DNA of 64,000 nucleotides, from assembly GCA_017893485.1 (NCBI GenBank), contig CM030368.1:180215654-180279653 (forward strand), given 5' to 3'. A program made the position numbers and the translations under genes. This document shows positions 23,301-35,300 of this stretch, piece by piece (positions within the stretch are counted from its first letter, which is position 1; each line of letters begins with the position of its first letter). The stretch is from Hemerocallis citrina. Its lineage: Eukaryota > Streptophyta > Magnoliopsida > Asparagales > Asphodelaceae. The notes beneath the pieces were generated by a model. That model saw nothing but the letters and a program-made list of their open reading frames with translations. It was not told the origin of the DNA and searched no databases.

Positions 23301-26300
23301 CACTAAATCTCAGGAATTAACAGTCGAGATCACGCCGCACGTGTCCCAGACGAGACGACGCCGCACGTATCCCCTTGACAGGTGAGTACACCCCCAACTA
23401 GTGCCTGTCCTTATTTTATTGGTCACGAGATTTCATCATCATTATTGTCCTTTCCCTCCTATTTCATTTATCCTTAATCTTAATAAATACTACTTAGTTT
23501 CTTATTCAATGATAGTGGGTTACTAGGTGATTTAAACCTAGATCCAAGAGTTAATTATCTAACTCGAGTATGGATTAAACTAAGAGTAGTTGGTTTAGTT
23601 ACTTGTTATAAAACTAATGCACTTAAATGCATTTACTTATACGTAGGACAAAGGGCACTTGGTGCACTAAATATCACCATATGCGTATCAATAATGGTGC
23701 ACTTACGGCAACAAATACCACCAGATGCATACACTCATGCATACTACCACCATTTGTATTACTAAAGGCTTCAATGCCTACAATCTTCTCCTTTACTACA
23801 ATCTACTTTACTTATCATGAGTTTCTAATTAGCTAAGCATGCAACTACAACCACTAAGCATATTGCTACAAGTGTGTAGTTTCATACAATCACATCAATT
23901 TAATCATTCGAGGAGTAATCTTTTATACTACATTGCAACTATGCTTACTAACACAAAACTAGTAGTTTACTACCAATGTATGTTTACTAACCATAAACAA
24001 TTGGTTAGCAATTGGGTTACTACGGGGCCAAGTCTACATTTCTAACTTTCTAACTTCTCACTATCATGGCATTCTAGCATGCTATTCTACTAATTCACTA
24101 CCTTACTAACATATTAACTTACTAACTTATACTAATCATTTCAACTAAGCTTACTAATATTATTAGTACAATGCTAGTAGCTTACTATCAATGTAAAGTT
24201 ACTAATCAAGATACTAACTTACTAATCATTTCAACTATAAGCATCAAAACATGAAAATTTAGTTAGACAATTTACACTACAACATCACAAAATCGCATCT
24301 TTACACTTCTACTATCATTCTTAACACAAAGAACAAATCTTTATATATTCACTAATATATTTAGGCATATAAAATTCACACAAGTAAACACTTCACTACA
24401 ATTTCTAGCAAGCATCAATCATTAAATTCATAAATTGAACACAAAAGGAATGGAGAATACCCACTTTCTTTTGTTTGTAAGCTTCAAGTTGCTATCTTCT
24501 CCTCCTTGCTCCTTGATTCTTCCTTGTCTTCTTGTTTCAATAGTAGTATAGTAGTAGTAGTAGCTAAGTAGTAGAAATGATAGTAGTAGAAGTGGTGGTT
24601 GTTGAAGAAGTAGTGAAGTAGTAGTAGTAGTAATTGTAGTAGTAATAGTAGTAAGTAGTAGTAGTTGAAGTAATAGAAAGTAGTAATAAATATATATAGT
24701 AAAAGGGAGAAGAAAAGAAGGTTGCCACTGTCGGCAGTGAAGAAAGAAGAGAGAAGAGGAAAAAGATAGGAGTAGTTGTAGTATTAGTAGTAGCACTAAG
24801 TAGTAATAGTTGTAGTATATTAGTAGTAATAGTAATAGTAGTAGTAGTTGTTGAAGTAGTAAATATATGGAAAAAGAGCGAGGAAAAATAATGTTGCTGC
24901 TGTCGGCAGTAATGAGAAAAAGAGAGAGGTATAGTAGTGGTAAGTAAGGTAGTAGTGAGTGGTAGTAGTAGTAATTGGAGTTTACATGTATATATATAAA
25001 AAAAAAGGGGACAAAAAGCTGATGTTGCTGCTGTTGTCTGCTGGGTTTCTGCAGAAAGAAGGAAAAGGAGAGAAGGAGAGGTGTGTGGAAGGGTATAGAA
25101 AGCTTAGGTGTCCCTACTTTTTGCACATAACCCCTCATACTTTATGAAATTGCACTTTAAGCCCTAAATAACCTTATTGGATTGGGTTTTTGTGGGCCTT
25201 TTAAAAGAAAACAAACTAGGCTCTTTAAAAAATTAACCATACTAACATAAAATAAATAATAGTGTAGTGTATGAAAAAAAAAATAATGTTAATGCACATA
25301 TATATATATATACAATCATATATATATATACAATATACCTATATACATACACACACACACACATATATATATATAACAAAGTATATAGATATATATATTG
25401 TAAGAATTTAGGGGTATTACATCACTCCCCCCTTAGAATAGTTCCGTCCTCGGAACTATACTAGTGAAGAGGATCAGACACCCAGAAAACATCATAACAT
25501 ACCTATCTCAAACAAAACATCATATTTAATTTAACACTTATCATCCAAGTACATATGTATATATAGAAACCTTCATACTTCTAGTCACAACCAAAACAAA
25601 TTACATTACACCCGTCAGTGCCCGTCACGACCCACATCTTCCTTCTCAGCATCCACTTCAGTCAGTGTGAAAGTACGTTCCTGACGGAAGGGCTTCTTCC
25701 CTTGATCATTATTCTTCTATTCTGGACCACTGTTGTTCCTTTGTAGTTGTGGGCATTTTGGCCTGACGTGCCCAACCTTTCCACAATTGAAATATGTTCG
25801 TTCACTATCCTGAATCTTATTCCTTGGGCATTGGGATTTAACATGTCCCCGCTCTTTACAAAGTAAACACTTTATTGGCTTGACGGCTTCTGTACTGGTG
25901 TTAGGCTTTTGGAACTTCTGGTTTGGGCCTTGCTTCATGAAATCTGTGGCTGGAATAGATCGTTTCCCTTTGTTCTGATTCCCGTTCTTTTCTTGCGGCT
26001 GCTTGTTTTGGTTTACATCCATCTCTGTTACTGCGGCTCGTCGAACTTGCTTATCAAACTTCCGAATGCATAAAGGCACCATTCTCGATCTCAATCCAGG
26101 CCTCAATCTTTGCTCAAACCTCTTTGCCTTCTTTACCTCGTCCTGCACCATCTCTTGTGTAAACTTGATTTCATATTCTCGAATTGTCATACTGCCCTGC
26201 CTCGAATTGATGAATTCCATAACCTTTTCTTCTTGGACGTCCAGAGGGAAGTAATGTCGCCTGAATTCCTCTAAGAAGTCTTCCCATGCAATTGGTCCAT

Positions 26301-29300
26301 CACCCATGCCCCGCTTGACTGATTGCCACCACACTCCTGCATCTTTTTCTAAAAGGATAGTAGCCAATGTAACTTTGCTCTCTTCTGGCATCTTAAGTAC
26401 GTTAAACACAGTCTCCACTTGACGAATCCAATCGTCGGCTGCTGTCGGATCTGCTTGGCCTTCAAATACCGGTGGTTTCATTCTCTTAAAAGACTCCACC
26501 ATCTTGACGTGGTTAGCAATGGCATCGCCTGCATTCCTTTCTTGGGCTCCTGGTGGTGGTGCGAAACTTCGACTGGCCCCCATAAAAGTTCCCATTATTT
26601 GATATACCTGAGCAATTTCTGCTTCGGTATTGAGATTGGCGGGATTCACTCCACTGCCTTCACCTTCAGTTCTCATGTTGTTGCTACCTCTGTTTTGTTG
26701 ATAGACTCTACCTCCACCCTCGGTTCGTCTGTTACTGCCACCTTCGTTTCTTTCCGACATGCTTCAAAAATAAGAAAACATGCACAGGAGTTAGTTCCGG
26801 ACATAGGGAGATCGTAAACATAGGTTGGACATACAACAATATGAATCACGACCATCCTATTATCCAAACTAAATTTGACTCTAACTGGGGCATCCAAGTG
26901 TAATTTCCTGTTGTGTTGGTACTACAACTTGAAGTTTAGCTCTGATACCACTTTGTAGCGCCCCGAGTTCCACACACTGGGAGCTCGTGACACTTACCCA
27001 GAATCTTTACTTCAATGAGTACACAACACAGAAAAATTACAGAAAATTAGAAACTTACATTGCACATGGACACTTTATCCTACACCTGGATGTTTTCCGC
27101 AGCACGAGTCCTCCGCTCCATGATCAGCAATCCTGCAATTAGCAACTGTGGGCACGTCAGTTGAATACAACTGACGCAACGCGGATGAAAGCCACAATCT
27201 CCAAAATCCTCAACAATCAATATTTGATGCAGAAGAAAAATGTGAAAGTCAAATCACGAGTGTCGGTGTATGTCATGATATAGATTCTAATGCACAATTC
27301 ATATGCACACCATGCTCTTAATCTAATGCAAACTTGATTTGGAAACGTATGCATCCCATACTACATACTCCCCAAATCGAGTTCGTATTCTTCAGATGGT
27401 AGGGTTCAATCCCTCGCCATGCATCCTACTCTTGTACTCCTTCCTATTCCTGACATTTATTTAGTGACTGGTAGAGCTGCAGCAAATGCGGTCTATTCCG
27501 TCTACTGCATCAGATCGGTGGTCTTTCTCCACTCCCGAAAGTCGGTGATCACTCCGATCTATCGGAATCGGTGGTCTCTCTCCACTCTGCCCGGCCGGTG
27601 GTCTCTCTCCACTCCCGACAGGCTGGTGATCATCCAGCTCCGCTGCAATCCTGTCGGAATCGGTGGTCCTTCTCCACACCCGGACTCTACCATAAGTTAT
27701 CCGAACCTTGGGCGAATCGGCAGGGCCTTTCCCTACTCCGCCAGAGACTAAGAGTTACACTCTAGCTCATTGTTCATGTGGATAACTTAGAACATAACGT
27801 AGTCATAGGGGTCCATTCCCCTAGATTTCGATATCTCTATCACTAAATCTCAGGAATTAACAGTCGAGATCACGCCGCACGTGTCCCAGACGAGACGACG
27901 CCGCACGTATCCCCTTGACAGGTGAGTACACCCCCAACTAGTGCCTGTCCTTATTTTATTGGTCACGAGATTTCATCATCATTATTGTCCTTTCCCTCCT
28001 ATTTCATTTATCCTTAATCTTAATAAATACTACTTAGTTTCTTATTCAATGATAGTGGGTTACTAGGTGATTTAAACCTAGATCCAAGAGTTAATTATCT
28101 AACTCGAGTATGGATTAAACTAAGAGTAGTTGGTTTAGTTACTTGTTATAAAACTAATGCACTTAAATGCATTTACTTATACGTAGGACAAAGGGCACTT
28201 GGTGCACTAAATATCACCATATGCGTATCAATAATGGTGCACTTACGGCAACAAATACCACCAGATGCATACACTCATGCATACTACCACCATTTGTATT
28301 ACTAAAGGCTTCAATGCCTACAATCTTCTCCTTTACTACAATCTACTTTACTTATCATGAGTTTCTAATTAGCTAAGCATGCAACTACAACCACTAAGCA
28401 TATTGCTACAAGTGTGTAGTTTCATACAATCACATCAATTTAATCATTCGAGGAGTAATCTTTTATACTACATTGCAACTATGCTTACTAACACAAAACT
28501 AGTAGTTTACTACCAATGTATGTTTACTAACCATAAACAATTGGTTAGCAATTGGGTTACTACGGGGCCAAGTCTACATTTCTAACTTTCTAACTTCTCA
28601 CTATCATGGCATTCTAGCATGCTATTCTACTAATTCACTACCTTACTAACATATTAACTTACTAACTTATACTAATCATTTCAACTAAGCTTACTAATAT
28701 TATTAGAACAATGCTAGTAGCTTACTATCAATGTAAAGTTACTAATCAAGATACTAACTTACTAATCATTTCAACTATAAGCATCAAAACATGAAAATTT
28801 AGTTAGACAATTTACACTACAACATCACAAAATCGCATCTTTACACTTCTACTATCATTCTTAACACAAAGAACAAATCTTTATATATTCACTAATATAT
28901 TTAGGCATATAAAATTCACACAAGTAAACACTTCACTACAATTTCTAGCAAGCATCAATCATTAAATTCATAAATTGAACACAAAAGGAATGGAGAATAC
29001 CCACTTTCTTTTGTTTGTAAGCTTCAAGTTGCTATCTTCTCCTCCTTGCTCCTTGATTCTTCCTTGTCTTCTTGTTTCAATAGTAGTATAGTAGTAGTAG
29101 TAGCTAAGTAGTAGAAATGATAGTAGTAGAAGTGGTGGTTGTTGAAGAAGTAGTGAAGTAGTAGTAGTAGTAATTGTAGTAGTAATAGTAGTAAGTAGTA
29201 GTAGTTGAAGTAATAGAAAGTAGTAATAAATATATATAGTAAAAGGGAGAAGAAAAGAAGGTTGCCACTGTCGGCAGTGAAGAAAGAAGAGAGAAGAGGA

Positions 29301-32300
29301 AAAAGATAGGAGTAGTTGTAGTATTAGTAGTAGCACTAAGTAGTAATAGTTGTAGTATATTAGTAGTAATAGTAATAGTAGTAGTAGTTGTTGAAGTAGT
29401 AAATATATGGAAAAAGAGAGAGGAAAAATAATGTTGCTGCTGTCGGCAGTAATGAGAAAAAGAGAGAGGTATAGTAGTGGTAAGTAAGGTAGTAGTGAGT
29501 GGTAGTAGTAGTAATTGGAGTTTACATGTATATATATAAAAAAAAAGGGGACAAAAAGCTGATGTTGCTGCTGTTGTCTGCTGGGTTTCTGCAGAAAGAA
29601 GGAAAAGGAGAGAAGGAGAGGTGTGTGGAAGGGTATAGAAAGCTTAGGTGTCCCTACTTTTTGCACATAACCCCTCATACTTTATGAAATTGCACTTTAA
29701 GCCCTAAATAACCTTATTGGATTGGGTTTTTGTGGGCCTTTTAAAAGAAAACAAACTAGGCTCTTTAAAAAATTAACCATACTAACATAAAATAAATAAT
29801 AGTGTAGTGTATGAAAAAAAAAATAATGTTAATGCACATATATATATATATACAATCATATATATATATACAATATACCTATATACATACACACACACAT
29901 ATATATATATATATAACAAAGTATATAGATATATATATTGTAAGAATTTAGGGGTATTACAGAAAGCATAGAAACGACACGGAAACCAGGGACAGAAGGA
30001 GACACTTAAATTTCTTAAATCGATTAAATCATTATGAAAACTCCTTTATCTAATAATTCAGACTATTTATAGACCAATAGAAGATAAAGAAAATCTAATC
30101 AAATCAACCACATCAAACTAACCATATCCAATTTTGTGAAGCCTATCCAAAAATAGTTCTATGTAAGTTAAAACCTACGGGCCTTTTTTAGATCAGACTT
30201 TCCAAAGAAAAAAAAGAAAAGAAAAGAAAAAGAAAACGAATAACAATAAAGAATAAAAAAACTGAAGGAAAAGAAACAACAAAAAAAACCCTCGTAAATC
30301 TCCAAAACTCATGGTACATGATCCTAAATTAATCTTCTTCCTGTTAAATAAAACTTGTCCTCAAGTTTTGAAAGAAACTAAGATAAGATCTCAAGAACTT
30401 GCATATATGAGATGGCGTAGTAGAAATAATAAAGGAAGAAGCACCGGTAGCTGAAAGGCTATATATGCTGAATAGGTGACCAAGCAAATGGAACAGGCAC
30501 AAATTTGTTAGTTCAAAGCTCGGGCTTAGGATCTAAAGATGAACAGACACATCCCTCACTTTATCACATATTCTATAAATGATAAACCAATCAAAACAAC
30601 AACAGCAATTAAGTGTTGGATTTACTTTCAAATACCAATAGGTAGTGTATAAGATATTGCTCTTTTGCTACAATGCGATATTTTGATCACTATCAGATGC
30701 TACCATCCTTTGCTCTAAATAACCATAATCCTAACCTTAAGTTTCTCGTCATTCCCAAATCACCCCTAGTGTCACTCTCTCTTACACCTATTTCATAAAT
30801 ATCAATGCAATCACAAGGTAGATGAGAAAGACATGTTTCCAACTTGGCTTAGAAATGCCACTTTGATCGAGCTGAATGTGTTAGGCGAGTCTTGATGTAA
30901 AGCCAGGTAGTCCGATCGGGTATGTGTCCCACACAAGTACATGATCCATTTTGAAGTGTAGGTGCAACCTAGGTTGGAGGGAGAACCTTACAAAATGAAG
31001 GAGGGGGTGCCTAAATATGAATATATGTCCTTGTTGTATGTGTTTAAATAACATTTGAAACATTATCGAGATTAGTATCCTCTATAAAAAAAAATTAAAA
31101 AAGTCAATGGAGCAACATACACACCAAAACATAAACAAATCTGGAATCCCTGAAACATAGAATGCATGTGATACTAAAAATTAAAAGGATAATTTATGAA
31201 CTCTTGATATAAATTTACTTTTCAAAGATAAATGAGAAAACAACTTTATTAGGAGAATCTATGATGATATGATATTTACTTCAATTTTGTTTAGTTTATT
31301 TTGAGAACATCAATTCTGTTTAGTATTTTGAAATTTAGCCATATGTAGTAGTTTTACAATTTGCCCCCTTTTCTTTTATGCATTAGAATATTTTTGAGAT
31401 TTTAGAATATTTTGAGATTTGTATCAAGATTTGTTTTGAACCTATATATAGGCCTTGAGATTAATGAAAAATCATCATATTCTTGGTTTAAAAAATAATT
31501 GTGTTGAGTTATTGCTCTTCATCTCTCTTTTGTGTGAGATAATTGAGAGAATTATAAGGGTTTGCGATAAATCCTAATAAAGTATTAGGGTTTGTGATAA
31601 ACTCTAAAACTATAACCCAAAATTCCCAAATCAATTAAACTCAAAACCCTAATCCTCAAATCCAACTTAAATTCAACCCTAACCCATTCTCCAACTACTT
31701 CTTCCTCTGCATCCCAACGCCCTACACCAGCACCGACCACCCCCGTCACCTCATCCCGATCCCCCGTTGCTCCCCTTCCCCTGATCGACTTCGACCTCAC
31801 CCTCACCTTCGCCTCGTCCTCCTTCTTCCTGGTCGACGAAGCTCCTCGCCTTCGAAACCCTAGCTCCTCTGCTGTGCCAATCCCAACCACCATCGACCAC
31901 CAGCTCCTCACGAGCGTCGCCGGCACCTCGTCTCTAAACCCCCGACCGCTGCTCCTCCGTGCAACCATCAAACCCATCGCGACCACCTCTCCCTTGTCCT
32001 TGCTGCCACTGCCGAGCCGCACCATCGGCAGCCACAACCACCTCGACAACCACCAAATGCCACGACTGCACCCTCGTCGCCACCTGCAAGCCCAAGTCAG
32101 CCACTCCGCAGCCGACCTCTTCGCTATTGTTTCTTGCCGCCGAAGTTCCTGCTCGCTGTCGTCGATCTTCTTGCTGTGTTCTTCGCTGCCGCTAACCTTC
32201 GTCTGCAACCCCGGTAAACTCTTTCCACTTCTCAAATATTTATGTTACTGCTTTATCATCTCTATTATATTATTTGATTTATCTGTCGTCCACAAATATT

Positions 32301-35300
32301 GAGAGAGCGTTTCAACTTGCTAATTAGAGTACAAATCAATATTGCATCTTTTACTTCCTAAGAATGCTTAGGGATATGATTATTGATTTTTAGAACTGAA
32401 TTGTTAATTGGGCTTGTTAAATTTAATTCAGTTCTTGAAAATCCATCGAACCGATTAACTGTTTTAATTTCTAACTTGATCCGCATTACAAGTTGGCAAA
32501 AATAATCCTTTAAAATTCTTGGAAATTCTCTATTTAGGGTTAAGTTTTACATTATTTTGGTATCAGAGCAAAAGTTCTTAAAACCCTAGTTCTTGCATCA
32601 TTTTTGCATTCATTTAGAATCGTTTAGAGTCTTTTTTTTTAAATTTTCTTCGTTCTTTTATATCACTTCAAAAAAAACTTAAAGTGCATTTAGGACACGT
32701 TTTCCCAAATTTCAGCAAACACATGACCCCTGATTTTCCACCATTGATGAATGCGTCTTTGCAGCACCATCACAGACCTTGAAGAGCCTTTCTTGTTCCT
32801 CCCAAACCACCCAATTAGGAACCCTAGACCTCCACGAACCCTTCCCCGAACTGAGATGGACAACTCTGATATTTCCCTACCCTAGCTGCCATTCAAGCAA
32901 CTCATTCTAATATCAATCAGAGGCTTGAGAAAGTGTAATTAAATCAAAATGTTGTCCCTGAGCTTCATGCTAATCTTCAGATTCCTCACGGGAATGATCG
33001 TGATGGCCGACGTCAAGATCGTGATCCTGACGAACAATACAAGAAGAATGTTAAGACTGACGTTCCCCATTTTGCTTGTCTCGATTGGATCCGTGCCATG
33101 GACCACTACTTTGTGTGGTTTGACATGAGCGAAGCCCTGAAGGTTAAATTTTTCACTATGAAATTGACGGGTAAAGCTCAACAACACTGGACCAATCTTG
33201 AACATGCCCGAAGAGGCCGAGGTCTGGCTTTCATAGCCACTTGGGAAGCACTGAAAGAAAAGCTCACTGAGAGATATGTACCGTTATCACTCAATTGCTA
33301 GATTCATGGAACCAATTCTATCAAGGAAGCAAATCCACCCAAAAGTATGTCGATATGTTTGATGACTTCCTTATTCGGTGTAATGCCTTAGGTAAAGAGA
33401 GCAAAGAACAAACTCTCTCTAGGTTCAGGCCTGGATTACGAGCCGATCTGAGGAACGAGCTAATTCATGGAAACATGGACTCATTGGCAGCAGCTTATGC
33501 TCTTGTCGTCGATATGGATTTCCTTAAAGCAAGTTCCTATTACAAGTCCAGCAATTCGATGGATCATTCCTCTAGAATGACCCCCCCGCCAATCCCTCTA
33601 TACTTGAGCACTCCTCTCCTCAATACCCTAACAAGTCTTACCCAAGCAAGCCTACTTTAAATCCTTAATTCACTTAGAAATGACATGGGTAAAAACACTG
33701 AAAGAGACTATTCTAAGATTGATCCTCTCACTAAGTGCTATAAATGTAAGGGATACGACCATGTTGCTGGCAACTGTCCAAGCCCAAGTAGGATCAATAT
33801 GTAGAGAGTTTGCTATCATCGCTGATGAGCCCGACAATGAGTTTACCTATAAACCTCATGTAAGTGATGACCTTTATGAAGAAGAGGAAGACCAAACTCT
33901 CAACTGTATTCGGTCGATCCAATCACCTCCATTAAATGTACCTGAGTCACCCATCCTTTCCCAAGTCACTTGGCCGCCCATAAATTTGTATCTCTGTTAG
34001 AACATCACAGAGTCATAGAGTGTGCATCCACATTTGCATTCCGCAATCATGATTTGCATAGAGAAATTTCCTTAATGAGAATAATTTTAACTACAAGTTA
34101 ATAGCAGATACTAGAAGAAAATTTAATACTCTTGATGTTGGTGACGAAGTGATAGTTCAGATTCGTCCGAAACGGTTTCCAGCTGGATCCGTTAAGAAAT
34201 TGAACACATGTACTGCAGGCCCATTTAAGATTCTACATGAAATCAATGATAATACCTAGTCGTTGACCTTCTTGAAGATTTTGGCATAAGACTTTCAATA
34301 TTGAGTATCTATTATTCTATAAAGGCTCAAAATTTAATCCTACAGATCCTCTTATATATGAGCCTACCCTGCAACCTAATGGTGAGATTCCCACATTTAC
34401 CCCTCTACCTGATAGTATTTACCCACCGACAGAAGAATTGAATAATATTTTAGATGATCAGATAATCTCTACAAGAGATAGTGGTATTCATAGGTATTTG
34501 GAGAGGTAGAAGAACAAGCTGAAGGATGACACTTGTGATCGTAAGGAGCTCCAGTGCATGGATCCAGATCTTTTGGAGCACCATGACAGGATCACTGGAT
34601 TTGACTCGACTGGGTCGAGCTCCCTCCCACCCTTCGAGAATGATGAGGACATCAATTCTGTTTAGTTTATTTTGAGATTTAGCCCTATGTAGTAGTTTTA
34701 CAATTTTCCCCTTTTTCTTTTATGCATTAGAATATTTTTGAAATTTTAGAATATTTTGATATTTGTATCAAGATTTGTTTTAAGCCTATAGATAGGCATT
34801 GAGATTAATGAGAAGTCATCATATTCTTGATCTAAAAATTTATTGTGTTGAGTTATTGATGTAAAACGTAATCCTAAAGAGAGAATTTCCAAGAATCTTA
34901 AAGGATTAATTTTACCAACATGTAGTGCGGATCAAATTAGAATTTTAAACAATTAATCGGTTTGTTGGATTTCCAAGAATTGAATTAAGTTTAACAAGCC
35001 AAATTAATAATTTAGTTCTAACAATCAATAATTAAATTCCTAAGCGTTCTTAGCAAGTAAAAGATTCAATATTGATTCATACTCTAATTAGGCAAGTAGA
35101 ACACTCACTCTCGATATTTGTGGTCGACAGTTAAATTAAATAATATTATAGAGATGATAAAGCAGTATAACACAAATATTTGAAAAGTGGAAAGAGTATA
35201 CCGAGGTTTGAAAAAACCAGCGTTAGATCTCGGGTTGTCAGCAGCACAGAACACAGCAATCAGCAACAACAGTAAGAGAGAAACAGCAGCAACAAAGTCA

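Larger units (their letters stand above)
22414..29961 (-). mobile_element. Gag-only LTR retrotransposon, TSD GAAAG
   Basis: A complete 7548-bp element in minus orientation: two 3008-bp LTRs, a 1532-bp interior and a perfect TSD GAAAG (22409-22413 and 29962-29966). On its own strand the LTR runs TGTAATACCCC ... GGGGCGCTACA. A tRNA-iMet-type PBS and a purine tract sit at the correct inner edges. The interior encodes Gag only; protease, RT, RNase H and integrase are absent, so it must rely on enzymes from another element. The LTRs differ at only about eight sites, so it is young. It resembles non-autonomous Ty3/gypsy elements that keep GAG (TR-GAG-like), though the LTRs are unusually long. Confidence 0.93.

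Noticed and set aside
24428..25138. 236-codon minus ORF, repeated at 28968-29678
   Set aside because: Translation of a TAG trinucleotide array inside both LTRs (Leu/Tyr/Thr runs). No domain.
31585..32302. 216- and 142-codon ORFs, and similar ones near 36300-36840, 38360-38710, 42200-42610
   Set aside because: All fall in the C-rich leader of the same LTR family, on either strand, and do not conserve frame between copies.
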